DNA from: an uncultured Muribaculaceae bacterium | Lineage (GTDB): Bacteria; Bacteroidota; Bacteroidia; Bacteroidales; Muribaculaceae | DNA: 53,399 bases | Reading direction: 5' to 3' | NCBI GenBank assembly: GCA_905233915.1 | Contig: CAJOFM010000019.1 | Span: 1-53,399, forward strand | In this document: positions 26,092 through 35,390 of the stretch, in pieces | Layout of the letters: each line of letters starts with the position of its first letter | How positions within the stretch are numbered: the first letter of the stretch is position 1 | Notes under the pieces: generated by a model | The model's input: the letters and a program-made list of their open reading frames with translations, nothing else | What the model was told of the DNA's origin: nothing | Databases searched by the model: none | Position numbers and translations under genes: made by a program

Positions 26092-26124
26092 AACAGATGG
26101 CCAATTCGCGCCATCTGTTTGTTT
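26092..26124 (+). terminator. Terminator of the acyl-CoA synthetase gene
   Basis: AACAGATGG pairs with CCATCTGTT around a 10-base loop, followed by TGTTTAATT. The rest of 26035-26300 is AT-rich leader of the next gene. Confidence 0.8.
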
Positions 26125-26215
26125 AATTAGTTGATTTTTAGCAGCTTACGGTGGCAAAAACCGGCATTTTAAATTCCATCGCAAAAAAGATGGATTAAAA
26201 AAAAACTGAAAAAAA

Positions 26216-26245
26216 CTTGTAGGTGAGAAATTTGTTATAATTTTG
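26216..26245 (+). promoter_or_regulatory. Promoter of the small lipoprotein gene
   Basis: CTTG (26216-26219), 18 bases, TAATTTTG (26238-26245), then 55 bases to the ATG. Confidence 0.6.
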
Positions 26246-26300
26246 CACCGATTTTTACAAACGCATATTAATTGTTTTATTATTTAAAATTACGAAGAAA

Positions 26301-26534
26301 ATGAAGAAGTTAGTTTTGGCTCTTGCCGTTATCGCTAGCGTTAGCATGATTTCCTGCACCAACAACACCGCTGAGCAGGCTGAGGTTACTGAGGACACCA
26401 CCGCCGTTGTCGAGGAGGTTGTAGATAGCGCCGCTGCTGTTGTTGACAGCACCGCTGCTGCTGTTGAGGAGGCTGCTGCTCCCGCCGAGGAGGCCGCTCC
26501 CGCTGAGGCACCCGCTGAGGAGCCCGCTAAGTAA
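26301..26534 (+). CDS. Small Ala/Glu/Val-rich lipoprotein
   Basis: A 77-residue peptide with a lipoprotein signal (MKKLVLALAVIASVSMISC) whose lipid-bearing residue would be Cys19. The mature part is low complexity, built from AVVEE/AAAVEE and AAPAEEAP runs, highly acidic and probably extended or helical. Many Bacteroidales genomes encode short acidic lipoproteins of this style, and no function is known to me. It has its own promoter and terminator, so it is monocistronic and may be abundant. Confidence 0.8.
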   Translation: MKKLVLALAVIASVSMISCTNNTAEQAEVTEDTTAVVEEVVDSAAAVVDSTAAAVEEAAAPAEEAAPAEAPAEEPAK

Positions 26535-26560
26535 GCAAGGCTTAACAACAAGAAAGTTTG

Positions 26561-26598
26561 AAGCTGTTCCCGCCGATAGGCTCGAGCAGCTTTTTTTT
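26561..26598 (+). terminator. Terminator of the small lipoprotein gene
   Basis: AAGCTG pairs with CAGCTT across a long loop, followed by eight T. Confidence 0.65.
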
Positions 26599-26610
26599 GT
26601 GCACTTGACA

Positions 26611-26650
26611 AAAGAAACACCCTGTAGCGTGTCGCTATAGGGTGTTTTGT
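26611..26650 (-). terminator. Terminator of nagB (bidirectional)
   Basis: AAACACCCT (26615-26623) pairs with AGGGTGTTT (26639-26647), extended by GTAGC with GCTAT. T-rich on both strands; it separates converging genes. Confidence 0.85.
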
Positions 26651-26668
26651 AATTATTGCCAGTCCTTG

Positions 26669-27478
26669 TTACAGCAAGGTATCAGGATCAAGATTGTTCT
26701 TCTCGATATCCTTGAAGTAGCGGTAGGTGCTCACCTTGAGTTCATCTACGGCCATCTCATCGGCGATGATGACGGCGTGGGGATGCATCTGCAGGGCGCT
26801 CAGGGTGCACATGTGGGACACACCACCCTCGACAGCCTGCTGCAGAGCGCGAGCCTTGCCATGGCCATTGACGATAATCATCACCTCGCGGGCATCCATC
26901 ACGGTGCCGACGCCCACGGTGAGGGCAGTCTTGGGCACCTTGTTGAGGTCGCCGTCAAAGAAGCGGCTGTTGGCGATGATGGTATCCTGGGTGAGGGTCT
27001 TCTGGCGGGTGCGGGAAGTGAGCGATGAGCCCGGCTCGTTAAAGGCGATATGGCCATCGGGGCCAACGCCGCCCATGAACAGGTCTATGCCGCCGACAGC
27101 CTTGATGCGCGCCTCATATTCGGCGCATTCTTTCACCAGGTCGGGAGCATTGCCGTTAAGGATATTGACATTCTCGGGCTTGATGTCGATGTGTGAGAAG
27201 AAATTGTTCCACATGAACGAGTGGTAACTCTCGGGGTGATCTTCGGGAAGATTGCAGTACTCATCCATATTAAAGGTGATGACATTCTGGAAGGACACCT
27301 TGCCGGCCTTGTTCATCTCTATAAGTTCACGGTACATACCCAGCGGTGAACTTCCCGTGGGGCATCCGAGTTTGAAAGGTTTTTCGGGAGTTGGATTAGC
27401 ATCGTTGATGCGTTTGGCAACAAAGTGGGCTGCCCACTTGGACACTTTCTCGTAATCTGGTTCAATAATAAGTCTCAT
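26669..27478 (-). CDS. nagB: Glucosamine-6-phosphate deaminase
   Basis: A 269-residue enzyme converting glucosamine 6-phosphate to fructose 6-phosphate and ammonia, the last step of amino-sugar catabolism. Family blocks: [13 protein letters not shown] (phosphate loop), [13 protein letters not shown] with the catalytic Asp, [20 protein letters not shown], and [18 protein letters not shown]. Length equals that of the hexameric NagB family. It is transcribed alone from the divergent region shared with surE. Confidence 0.97.
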   Translation of the reverse strand: MRLIIEPDYEKVSKWAAHFVAKRINDANPTPEKPFKLGCPTGSSPLGMYRELIEMNKAGKVSFQNVITFNMDEYCNLPEDHPESYHSFMWNNFFSHIDIKPENVNILNGNAPDLVKECAEYEARIKAVGGIDLFMGGVGPDGHIAFNEPGSSLTSRTRQKTLTQDTIIANSRFFDGDLNKVPKTALTVGVGTVMDAREVMIIVNGHGKARALQQAVEGGVSHMCTLSALQMHPHAVIIADEMAVDELKVSTYRYFKDIEKNNLDPDTLL

Positions 27479-27512
27479 AATTTAATATCTGATTAGATTT
27501 GTCTTTATGGGG

Positions 27513-27520
27513 CAAAGTTA
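27513..27520 (-). promoter_or_regulatory. -7 box of nagB
   Basis: TAACTTTG on the minus strand, 35 bases before the nagB ATG. The -33 position is weak. Confidence 0.6.
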
Positions 27521-27527
27521 CATCAAT

Positions 27528-27560
27528 TCTGCGAAATCTCCATAAAAAATTGTAACTTTG
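27528..27560 (+). promoter_or_regulatory. Promoter of surE
   Basis: TCTG (27528-27531), 21 bases, TAACTTTG (27553-27560), 27 bases before the surE ATG. It overlaps the upstream region of the divergent nagB promoter. Confidence 0.6.
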
Positions 27561-27586
27561 CGGGCAAATTCGTCTGCACCCACATT

Positions 27587-28360
27587 ATGGAGAAAAAGAG
27601 ACCCCTCATACTCATCAGCAATGACGATGGATACAACTATAACGGCATCCAGTCGCTCATCAAGGTGGCACGCACGCTGGGCGACGTGTTCGTCGTGGCC
27701 CCGGCGATGCACCAGAGCGGCAAGTCGAGCGCCATCACGTTTATCCATCCCGTGCGCACGACATGCATAGCCCGTGAGGAGGGTTATACCGCCTACCTGG
27801 CGACAGGCACGCCTGCCGACTGCGTGAAACTCGCCTTGAACCAACTCATGGCCGACAACATGCCAGACCTGGTCCTCGCCGGCATCAACCATGGTTACAA
27901 CAGTGGCTTGAACACGTTGTACAGTGGCACGATGGCATGCGCTTTTGAGGGCATCCTGCACGGGGTGCCTTCGGTGGCATTCTCCTTTGGAGACTACGGC
28001 GCCGATGCCGACACCAGCGTGTGCGAACCCATCGTCAAGCATGTGACCGAACGCGTGCTCAAGGGTGGCCTTCCCAAGGATGTCTGCCTCAACGTGAATA
28101 TCCCTAAACTTGACGGCGATTTCAAGGGCATGAAAGTCACCACTGGCGACATGGGACGCTGGATCAACGAGTGGGAACACCGCGTTGACCCGACAGGGCG
28201 CGACTACTACTGGCTGACAGGGGAGTTTGAGATGGCCGACAAGGGTGAAGGGCTCACCGACTACTACTGGCTCGAACGCGGCTATGTGACCGTCACCCCC
28301 ACCCGTGTGGATCAGACCGACCACGCCTCAATGGCGGCCATCAGCGACTTATTGCTGTAA
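27587..28360 (+). CDS. surE: 5'/3'-nucleotidase SurE
   Basis: A 257-residue metal-dependent nucleoside monophosphate phosphatase. The N-terminal ILISNDDGYNYNGIQSL carries the metal-binding Asp pair, VVAPAMHQSGKSSAIT holds the conserved Ser/Asn loop, and GTPADCVKLAL and GINHGYNSGLNTLYSGTM are hallmark segments. Cytosolic. It has its own promoter, and gltX follows 46 bases downstream. Confidence 0.96.
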   Translation: MEKKRPLILISNDDGYNYNGIQSLIKVARTLGDVFVVAPAMHQSGKSSAITFIHPVRTTCIAREEGYTAYLATGTPADCVKLALNQLMADNMPDLVLAGINHGYNSGLNTLYSGTMACAFEGILHGVPSVAFSFGDYGADADTSVCEPIVKHVTERVLKGGLPKDVCLNVNIPKLDGDFKGMKVTTGDMGRWINEWEHRVDPTGRDYYWLTGEFEMADKGEGLTDYYWLERGYVTVTPTRVDQTDHASMAAISDLLL

Positions 28361-28406
28361 CCAAATCAAGACATTAACACATTATATAATATAAAAAGAA
28401 ACTACA

Positions 28407-29945
28407 ATGGAACGAAGAGTAAGAGTGCGCTTTGCACCATCACCAACCGGACCGCTGCACATCGGCGGCGTGCGCACCGCACTGTATAACTACCTGTTCG
28501 CCCGCCAGCACGGTGGCGACATGATCCTGCGCATCGAGGACACCGACAGCACCCGCTTTGTGCCTGGTGCCGAGGAATACATCAACGAGGCCCTGCAGTG
28601 GCTGGGCATCGGCATTGATGAGGGCGTGCGCGAGGGCGGCAACTACGGCCCCTACAAGCAGAGTGAGCGCCGCGACCTGTACCGCAAGTACACGCAACAG
28701 CTCATCGATGCAGGCAAGGCCTATTATGCCTTTGACACCCCCGAGGAGCTGGAAGCCAAACGTCAGGAAATCAAAAATTTCCAGTACGACGCCAAGACCC
28801 GCGGCCTGATGCGCAATTCGCTCTCCCTGCCCGCCGACGAGGTCAAGGCCCTCATGGACAGTGGCGCTAAATGGGTGGTGCGCTTCCGCATCGAGCCCGA
28901 CCAGGACGTGGTTGTCCACGACCTGCTGCGTGGCGACGTGACCATCAACTCGTCGATTCTTGACGACAAGGTGCTTTACAAGAGTGCCGACGACCTGCCC
29001 ACCTACCACCTGGCCAACATCGTCGATGACCACCTCATGGAGGTGTCCCACGTCATCCGTGGCGAGGAGTGGCTGCCCAGTGCTCCCCTGCACGTACTGC
29101 TGTACCAGGCCTTCGGTTGGGAAGACACGATGCCCGAGTTTGTACACCTGCCCCTGCTGCTCAAGCCCGACGGTAAGGGCAAACTGAGCAAGCGTGATGG
29201 CGACCGCCTCGGATTTCCCGTGTTCCCGCTTGACTGGAACGACCCCAAGAGCGGCGAGCGCTCCAGCGGCTATCGTGAAGCCGGCTACCTGCCCCAAGCC
29301 GTAATCAACTTCCTGGCTCTGCTTGGATGGAACCCCGGCGATGACCGCGAGATTTTCTCGATGGATGAACTCATCAAGGAGTTCAGCATCGACCATTGCT
29401 CACGCAAGGGTGCCAAGTTTGATTTCGAGAAATGCAAGTGGTTCAACCACGAGTACCTGATGAACATGGACGACTGTGAGCTGGCTCAGCTGTTCAAGCC
29501 TGTACTGGAGCAGCACGGCGTGAACGTGGCCGACTTCAGCGACGAGTTCATCACCCGTGCAGTGGCGATGGTCAAGAGCCGCATCAACTTTGTCGGCGAC
29601 CTGTGGGAGCAGGCTGGATTCTTCTTTGTGCATCCCACGACCTACAGTGAGAAGGACATCCGCAAGCGCTGGAAACCCGAGACTCCTGAGCTCATGCGCC
29701 AGTTGTCCGAGCTGCTCAAGACCGCTAATTTCGACGACAGCCAAGCCTGTGAGGCTTTGGTTATGGACTGGATCGACAACAACGGTCTGCACAAGGGCAA
29801 CGTGATGAACGCCTTCCGCCTGACCGTGGTGGGCGAATGCCGTGGCCCGCACATGTTCGACATCATCCAGCTGCTGGGCCGTGAGGAAACCCTCGCACGC
29901 ATTGAGGCCGGTGTAAAGAACATCCAGATGCCCGCCGATGCATAA
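28407..29945 (+). CDS. gltX: Glutamyl-tRNA synthetase
   Basis: A 512-residue class I aminoacyl-tRNA synthetase charging tRNA-Glu. The HIGH signature is PTGPLHIGG near residue 11 and KMSKS appears as KLSKRDG at about residue 258. The N-terminal [10 protein letters not shown] start is diagnostic. The Bacteroidetes-type long form is seen. Its last eight bases overlap the start of the following gene. Confidence 0.97.
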   Translation: MERRVRVRFAPSPTGPLHIGGVRTALYNYLFARQHGGDMILRIEDTDSTRFVPGAEEYINEALQWLGIGIDEGVREGGNYGPYKQSERRDLYRKYTQQLIDAGKAYYAFDTPEELEAKRQEIKNFQYDAKTRGLMRNSLSLPADEVKALMDSGAKWVVRFRIEPDQDVVVHDLLRGDVTINSSILDDKVLYKSADDLPTYHLANIVDDHLMEVSHVIRGEEWLPSAPLHVLLYQAFGWEDTMPEFVHLPLLLKPDGKGKLSKRDGDRLGFPVFPLDWNDPKSGERSSGYREAGYLPQAVINFLALLGWNPGDDREIFSMDELIKEFSIDHCSRKGAKFDFEKCKWFNHEYLMNMDDCELAQLFKPVLEQHGVNVADFSDEFITRAVAMVKSRINFVGDLWEQAGFFFVHPTTYSEKDIRKRWKPETPELMRQLSELLKTANFDDSQACEALVMDWIDNNGLHKGNVMNAFRLTVVGECRGPHMFDIIQLLGREETLARIEAGVKNIQMPADA

Positions 29946-31029
29946 CTGGCTCATAGCCATATTAACCTTATTGCTCTCCATTCCGACTCTTGCCGCACAA
30001 GAGCTGGAATGGAGCGTTGACGCGAGCATGTTGATCAACAACCGTGAGGGTGGCGAGGACAAGAACTTCACCCCCGACGAGACCATCATGTTCACGCGTC
30101 TAGCCCCCGAGGTGGGTGTCTCGCTGCTTGACGGCGAGCACCAGCTCAAGGGGGGTGTCGTGTGGTACCAGCCCATGATTGACGACCTGAGCGGTTACAA
30201 GGTGTTACCCACACTGTATTACCGCTACAACAGGCCAGACGGGTGGCACGTTACAGCCGGCTTGATGCCACGCTCGCTCATGGTGGAGCGCATGCCGCGC
30301 TACCTGTGGAGCGATTCCCTGGCCTATTGCCAGCCCAACATGCGCGGTGTGATGGCACAACTCATCAAGCCCGCAGGCTATGCCGAAATGGTTATAGACT
30401 GGCGACAGATGCAGACCGAGAAACAACGCGAGGCATTCACCATCATGTTCAACACCGACTGGCGCATCACCGGACCATTCAGGCTGGGCGGACACATCCA
30501 ATACAGTCACCTGGCGATGTCCCGCCTCCATGCCCCTGACGAGCACGTCAACGACGACCTGATGATTAACCCGCTGGCGTCACTCGACCTGTCACATCGC
30601 ACAGCGTTAGACTCGCTGCGCTTCTCGGCCGGGGCAATCGTGGCGATGGAACGCAATCGCGGCGAGGAAAGTTGGCACAACCAAGCCGGGTTTGTCGCCA
30701 CAGCCACTGCCCAATGGCGCTGGCTGCAGCTTGATGAGACTTTCTACACCGGCAAGGACCTGATGCCGCTTTACCCCCTGTATGGCAGCCAACTTAACCT
30801 TGGCGACCCCTACTACCGTAACTCGACCTACAGTCGCACCGACCTCACCGTCCACATCGTGAGCAACCGCTTTGTGGACCTGAACACATCGGTCTCCCTG
30901 CATGCCAGCAGCAACACGACCGGTTTTTGGCAGCAACTCACCTGCCGCTTTTACATCGACAACCACCTGTGGAAGCACCGTCACGACCGCAACTATCTCA
31001 AGAGCGGCCGTCTGCCTAGCCTCTACTGA
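29938..31029 (+). CDS. Exported protein of unknown function, possibly an outer-membrane barrel
   Basis: A 363-residue protein that I do not recognise. A signal peptide (about 1-20, ending TLAAQE) is followed by many alternating beta strands rich in aromatics (for example [17 protein letters not shown] and [11 protein letters not shown]), a composition like outer-membrane or lipid A-processing barrel proteins. The ATG lies inside the end of gltX (8-base overlap, ATGCATAA), giving translational coupling. It sits directly before waaA (21 bases), so a cell-envelope role is plausible but not shown. Confidence 0.75.
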   Translation: MHNWLIAILTLLLSIPTLAAQELEWSVDASMLINNREGGEDKNFTPDETIMFTRLAPEVGVSLLDGEHQLKGGVVWYQPMIDDLSGYKVLPTLYYRYNRPDGWHVTAGLMPRSLMVERMPRYLWSDSLAYCQPNMRGVMAQLIKPAGYAEMVIDWRQMQTEKQREAFTIMFNTDWRITGPFRLGGHIQYSHLAMSRLHAPDEHVNDDLMINPLASLDLSHRTALDSLRFSAGAIVAMERNRGEESWHNQAGFVATATAQWRWLQLDETFYTGKDLMPLYPLYGSQLNLGDPYYRNSTYSRTDLTVHIVSNRFVDLNTSVSLHASSNTTGFWQQLTCRFYIDNHLWKHRHDRNYLKSGRLPSLY

Positions 31030-31050
31030 CAACTAAAGACAAAGACAACA

Positions 31051-32295
31051 ATGGACCCGATCTATAACTTAGGTGTAGCCACCTACCGCAACGCCGTGAA
31101 AATCGCCGCCGTACGCAACCCCAAGGCAAAACTGATGCTGCGTGGACAACGCCGTTGTTTCCGCACGCTGCAGCGCAAACTCAACCCGGCAGGCGGTTAT
31201 ATCTGGATCCATGCTTCATCGCTCGGCGAGTTTGAGCAGGGACGTCCCCTCATCGAAAAGATCAAGCGCGAGCAGCCCGATGCACGCATCCTGTTGTCGT
31301 TCTTCTCGCCCTCGGGTTACGAGGTTCGCAAGAACTTCAGCATGGTGGACACCGTGGTCTATCTGCCGTTTGACCTGCCCAACAACGTGAAGCGCTTTCT
31401 TGACATCGTCAAGCCCTCGATGGCCATCTTTGTCAAGTATGAGTTCTGGGGCAATTACCTGAGCGCCCTCAAGCGACGCGGCATTCCCACCTACATCATC
31501 TCGGCCATCTTCCGTCCCGGACAAATTTTCTTCCGTCCCTGGGGCGGCATGTTCCGCAAGATGCTCAAGTGCTTTGACACACTGTTCGTCCAGAACGAGC
31601 AGTCGCGCGAAATGCTCGCCGGCATCGGCATCGACAATGTGGTTGTCGCCGGCGACACACGCTTTGACCGCGTTGCCGACGTGCGGGCTGCTGCCCGCGA
31701 ATTCCCGTTGGTGGCCAAGTTTGTCGAGAATGCCAAGTTCACCCTGGTGATGGGCAGTTCCTGGGCTCCCGACGAGGACATCGTCGTCCCCTACTTCAAT
31801 GCCCACCGCGATATGAAGCTGATTATCGCCCCTCATGAGTTTGACCGCCATCGCCTGCATGTGCTCATGTCTAAGATTTCACGTCCGGCCCGTTTCTATA
31901 GCGAGGCGACCCCCCAGAATATCCAGGGCGTTGACTGCCTCATCATCGATAGTTTCGGACTGCTGTCGTCACTCTACCGCTATGGCCAAGCCGCCTACGT
32001 GGGCGGCGGTTTCGGCGCCGGCATTCACAACATCAACGAGGCTGCCGTCTATGGCATCCCCGTCATCTTCGGCCCCAAGCACCACAAGTTCCAAGAGGCA
32101 GCCGACCTCATCGCCCTCGACGGTGCCATGAGCATCCACGACGCCGACTCCTTCTCGGCCGCCATGGACCCCCTGCTCGAGAACGAGCCCTTGAGACTCC
32201 ACTGTGGCAAAACCGCCGGCGACTACATCCAGTCCCATCTAGGCGGCACCCAACTCATCTACAATCAAATCTTCCCTCAATCCACCGCCCAATAA
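31051..32295 (+). CDS. waaA: Kdo transferase (WaaA/KdtA)
   Basis: A 414-residue GT-B glycosyltransferase adding 3-deoxy-D-manno-octulosonate to lipid IVA in lipopolysaccharide synthesis. Hallmarks: the IWIHASSLGEFEQGRPLI block with the catalytic Glu, KYEFWGNYL, QNEQSREML, VAGDTRFDRV, and the C-terminal donor-site run YVGGGFGAGIHNINEAAVYG. The N-terminus is a short hydrophobic anchor on the inner membrane. It shares a transcript with the exported protein upstream. Confidence 0.95.
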   Translation: MDPIYNLGVATYRNAVKIAAVRNPKAKLMLRGQRRCFRTLQRKLNPAGGYIWIHASSLGEFEQGRPLIEKIKREQPDARILLSFFSPSGYEVRKNFSMVDTVVYLPFDLPNNVKRFLDIVKPSMAIFVKYEFWGNYLSALKRRGIPTYIISAIFRPGQIFFRPWGGMFRKMLKCFDTLFVQNEQSREMLAGIGIDNVVVAGDTRFDRVADVRAAAREFPLVAKFVENAKFTLVMGSSWAPDEDIVVPYFNAHRDMKLIIAPHEFDRHRLHVLMSKISRPARFYSEATPQNIQGVDCLIIDSFGLLSSLYRYGQAAYVGGGFGAGIHNINEAAVYGIPVIFGPKHHKFQEAADLIALDGAMSIHDADSFSAAMDPLLENEPLRLHCGKTAGDYIQSHLGGTQLIYNQIFPQSTAQ

Positions 32296-32406
32296 TCCCC
32301 TCTAGCTCCCGCTCCGCGACCGTCTCATCCCAGTATCGCGGGCGGCAGCCCATAAAAAATCACGACCCCCTAAAAAGTCAACATCATCAAAAAAAACAGG
32401 AAAAAC

Positions 32407-32438
32407 GTTGATTATTAGCGGAATTTGATATACCTTTG
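32407..32438 (+). promoter_or_regulatory. Promoter of the DUF177-rpmF-fabH-era-der cluster
   Basis: GTTG (32407-32410), 20 bases, TACCTTTG (32431-32438), 26 bases before the ATG at 32465. Confidence 0.75.
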
Positions 32439-32464
32439 TGGCGCTTTAACGAAAAACTCAGGAG

Positions 32465-33007
32465 ATGGTAGATGCTTTGAAGTTGAAAATCAAGACGTTA
32501 CCATTTGGCACTCATGCGGTTGAGTGTCATGTGGACGAGTCGTTTTTCAATACCGATGAGCAAACCGAGGTGAGACGCGCCGACGTGGATGTCACCCTTG
32601 AGGTGGCCCGCAAGAGCGAGACCACCTACCACCTGGAGATCGCGTGCCGCGGCACACTGACAATTCCCTGTGACCGCTGTCTCGATGATCTGGATTTGCC
32701 GGTGGATGTGGACTACCGCCTGAACGTAGAGCAAATGGGCACAGAGCTTGACGACAGCAACGAAGAGCTCCTGATAGTGCCATCGGAATGGCGGGAACTG
32801 GATACCGCGCCCATCGTGCGCGACACCGTCCTGCTCACCATCCCGATGACGCATTGTCACGAGAACGAGGAAGATTGCAACCCCGACATGCTCGATATGC
32901 TCGACAGCCATCGCGTCGAGGCCGTCCCCGAGGACGATGACAACCGCAGTGAAACAACCGGCACCGACCCCAGATGGGAGGCGCTTAAAAAGTTGAAAGA
33001 ACAATAA
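32465..33007 (+). CDS. DUF177 (YceD) family protein
   Basis: A 180-residue protein of the YceD/DUF177 family, linked to ribosome and 23S rRNA metabolism and almost always encoded just before rpmF, as here. The CDRCLDDL motif is the conserved CxxC core and the C-terminus is acidic. Cytosolic. It starts a cluster rpmF, fabH, era, der that joins ribosome assembly with fatty acid initiation. Confidence 0.9.
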   Translation: MVDALKLKIKTLPFGTHAVECHVDESFFNTDEQTEVRRADVDVTLEVARKSETTYHLEIACRGTLTIPCDRCLDDLDLPVDVDYRLNVEQMGTELDDSNEELLIVPSEWRELDTAPIVRDTVLLTIPMTHCHENEEDCNPDMLDMLDSHRVEAVPEDDDNRSETTGTDPRWEALKKLKEQ

Positions 33008-33028
33008 TTTTTAAATAACAACAAGAAA

Positions 33029-33211
33029 ATGGCACATCCTAAAAGAAGACAGTCTAAGACTCGTACCGCTAAGCGCCGCACCCACGACGTGGCTGTGGCT
33101 CCGACCATCGCTCAGTGCTCTAACTGTGGTGCATGGCATGTTTATCACACTGTATGCCCCGAGTGCGGTTACTACCGTGGCAAGAATGTGATGGGCAATG
33201 AGGAAGCCTAA
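33029..33211 (+). CDS. rpmF: Ribosomal protein bL32
   Basis: A 60-residue large-subunit protein: MAHPKRRQSKTRTAKRRTHD followed by a zinc ribbon with two CxxC pairs (CSNCGAW and CPECGYYRG). The intact cysteines make it the zinc-binding form. Its usual neighbours, DUF177 before and fabH after, are present. Confidence 0.97.
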   Translation: MAHPKRRQSKTRTAKRRTHDVAVAPTIAQCSNCGAWHVYHTVCPECGYYRGKNVMGNEEA

Positions 33212-33265
33212 ATCGGTGTGAAGCAGCGGTTAACGGCCGCTACTCCAAACGATTGAAGCGAAAAT

Positions 33266-33308
33266 GATATCCTAAATGGGCTGAATTTTCAACCTCATTT
33301 GGGATATT
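33266..33308 (+). repeat. Inverted repeat in the fabH leader
   Basis: GATATCCTAAATGGG pairs imperfectly with CCTCATTTGGGATAT, forming a stem of about 14 bases with a few mismatches, within 50 bases of the fabH ATG. No T run follows, so regulation of fabH, not termination, is possible. Confidence 0.45.
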
Positions 33309-33354
33309 GAATTTAAAACTAAGTAGCACAAGATATCAAAACGCTTTCAAGCTT

Positions 33355-34338
33355 ATGCTGAACGCAAAAATCACAGGCATCGCGTCTTACATCCCCGATG
33401 ACGTACTGGACAACGAGATGCTATCACAGATGGTGGACACCAACGACGAGTGGATTACCACTCGCGTGGGCGTCAAGGAGCGTCGAATCCTCAAGAAGCC
33501 CGTCGGCTCATCTTGGATGGGCATTCAGGCAGTGAACAAGCTACTCGAGGAGACCGGCACCAACCGTGACGACATCGACCTGCTCATCTGCCCCACCTCC
33601 AATCCCGATTACCGATTCCCCTCAACGGCATCGATCATCGCACACGGAGTGGGTATCGAGAAGAAGTGCTATGCCTACGACATCCAGGCCGCATGTGCCG
33701 GATTCCTTGTAGGACTGTATGAAGCCACCGCATTCATTCGCGCTGGCATTTACAAAAAGGTTATCGTCGTTTCTGCCGAGAAAATGTCTAGCATGGTGGA
33801 CTATAACGACCGTGCGACATGCCCCTTGTTTGGTGACGCTGCAGCATGCATGCTGCTCGAGCCCACCGAGGAGCCCATCGGCATCATGGACGGCATCTTC
33901 CACGTGGACGGCTCAGGTCTTGAGCACCTGGTCTACAAGGCCGGTGGCTCGGCATTGCCCACCAGCCACGAGACGGTTGACGCCAACTTCCACTGCGTTT
34001 ATCAGGAGGGCCGCGCCGTCTATCGTCATGCCGTTATCGACATGCTCACCTCGAGCAAGGACGTGATGAAACGCAATGGACTGACCAACGACAACATCGA
34101 TTGGTTTGTTCCCCATCAGGCTAACCTGCGCATCATCGAGGCCGTCGGCGCCCGCCTGGGCATCGACGAGAGCAAGGTGATGGTCAACATCGAGCACCGC
34201 GGCAACACCAGTGCTGCCAGCATCCCCTTGTGCTTGGACGAAAACAAGCACCGCATCAAGAAGGGTGACAAGTTGGTCCTGACCGCCTTTGGCGCCGGTT
34301 TCACCTGGGGTGCGCTCTACATCGTCTGGTCTCTGTAA
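33355..34338 (+). CDS. fabH: 3-oxoacyl-ACP synthase III
   Basis: A 327-residue condensing enzyme starting fatty acid synthesis from acetyl-CoA and malonyl-ACP. The thiolase-fold active site is present: Cys in IQAACAGFLVGL, His in VPHQANLRI and Asn in RGNTSAASIP. I use ATG at 33355 (MLNAKITGIASYIP), the normal family start. A longer frame from TTG at 33307 would add 16 residues from the hairpin-bearing leader and is unlikely. Confidence 0.95.
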   Translation: MLNAKITGIASYIPDDVLDNEMLSQMVDTNDEWITTRVGVKERRILKKPVGSSWMGIQAVNKLLEETGTNRDDIDLLICPTSNPDYRFPSTASIIAHGVGIEKKCYAYDIQAACAGFLVGLYEATAFIRAGIYKKVIVVSAEKMSSMVDYNDRATCPLFGDAAACMLLEPTEEPIGIMDGIFHVDGSGLEHLVYKAGGSALPTSHETVDANFHCVYQEGRAVYRHAVIDMLTSSKDVMKRNGLTNDNIDWFVPHQANLRIIEAVGARLGIDESKVMVNIEHRGNTSAASIPLCLDENKHRIKKGDKLVLTAFGAGFTWGALYIVWSL

Positions 34339-34358
34339 CCCGACGATATCAACACAAC

Positions 34359-34412
34359 AAGAGGCATCACTACTCAATACTGTTACAACACATGCGAGTA
34401 GCGATGCTTCTT
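34359..34412 (+). terminator. Long stem-loop after fabH
   Basis: The arms at 34359-34375 and 34396-34412 pair over 17 positions with one wobble and one mismatch (AAGAGGCATC with GATGCTTCTT at the base). No T run follows, so it may be a processing or attenuation hairpin between fabH and era. Confidence 0.5.
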
Positions 34413-34434
34413 GAGTAAATTACCTCCACAAAAC

Positions 34435-34469
34435 AACTAGGGACTAGGGACTAAAATCTAAGGACTAAT
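34435..34469 (+). repeat. Heptad tract (GGACTAG/GGACTAA type) before era
   Basis: A run of ACTAGGG, ACTAGGG, ACTAAAA, TCTAAGG with 7-base period ends at the era ATG. It belongs to a family of such tracts found in the right third of the window. Confidence 0.75.
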
Positions 34470-35351
34470 ATGCATCGAGCAGGATTTGTAAACATCGTGG
34501 GTAACCCTAATGTGGGAAAATCGACACTGAGCAACCGCCTGGTGGGTGAACGCTTGTCCATCGTCACAAGCAAGGCCCAAACCACGCGCCACCGCATCAT
34601 GGGCATCGTCAACGGCGAGGACTACCAGATTGTCTTCAGCGACACGCCTGGTGTGCTCAAGCCCAAGTTCCGCCTGCAGCAGAGCATGCTAGAGTATTCG
34701 ACTGGTGCGCTCATTGATGCCGATGTGCTGCTCTATGTCACCGACGTTGTCGAGTCGCCCACCAAGAATCAGGACTTCCTGGACCGCGTTGCCCGGGAGA
34801 AGATTCCCATCCTGCTGGTCATCAACAAGATCGACCTGCTCAAGGGCAACGATGACCTCATGCGCATCATCGACCAGTGGAAACAGTTGCTGCCCACTGC
34901 CGAGGTGTTCCCTACCAGTGCGCTGGAAAACTTCAACGTCGATAACATCATGAAGCGCATTGTGGAACTACTGCCCGAAAGCCCGCCCTACTTCGGCAAG
35001 GACGCGTTGACCGACCGCAGCAGCCGCTTCTTTGTCACCGAAATTGTGAGGGAGAAGATCCTGGAGACCTATGACAAGGAGGTGCCCTATGCCACACAGG
35101 TCATCGTCGAGAAGTTTGACGAGAGCGACAACGCCATCCACATCATGGCCGTCATCTACGTTGAGCGCGACAGCCAGAAAGGCATCATCATCGGCCACCA
35201 GGGCAAGATGCTCAAGCGCGTGGGCACCCTCGCCCGCAAGGACATTGAGACCTTCTTCGAGAAAAAGGTCTTCCTTGAACTCTACGTCAAGGTCGAGAAA
35301 GACTGGCGCAACCAGGAAAACAAACTCCGCGCCTTCGGTTACATCGAGTAA
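34470..35351 (+). CDS. era: GTPase Era
   Basis: A 293-residue GTPase assisting 30S subunit maturation by binding 16S rRNA. The GTPase domain has G1 GNPNVGKST, G3 DTPG and G4 NKIDLL, and the C-terminal KH domain contains IIGHQGKMLKRVG. Full length for the family. Start at the ATG at 34470, directly after a heptad tract; der follows 39 bases downstream. Confidence 0.97.
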   Translation: MHRAGFVNIVGNPNVGKSTLSNRLVGERLSIVTSKAQTTRHRIMGIVNGEDYQIVFSDTPGVLKPKFRLQQSMLEYSTGALIDADVLLYVTDVVESPTKNQDFLDRVAREKIPILLVINKIDLLKGNDDLMRIIDQWKQLLPTAEVFPTSALENFNVDNIMKRIVELLPESPPYFGKDALTDRSSRFFVTEIVREKILETYDKEVPYATQVIVEKFDESDNAIHIMAVIYVERDSQKGIIIGHQGKMLKRVGTLARKDIETFFEKKVFLELYVKVEKDWRNQENKLRAFGYIE

Positions 35352-35390
35352 AAAAACTGAAAACTAACAACTGAAAACTGACAACTGAAT
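35352..35390 (+). repeat. Heptad tract (ACTGAAA type) between era and der
   Basis: The whole era-der gap consists of ACTGAAA, ACTAACA, ACTGAAA, ACTGACA, ACTGAAT, period 7, ending at the der ATG. Confidence 0.8.

Noticed and set aside
33245..33256. CCAAACGATTGA before fabH, sharing ten bases with the shared starch operator
   Set aside because: The outer positions do not match, no -7 box lies at the expected distance, and fabH has no link to starch use; probably chance.
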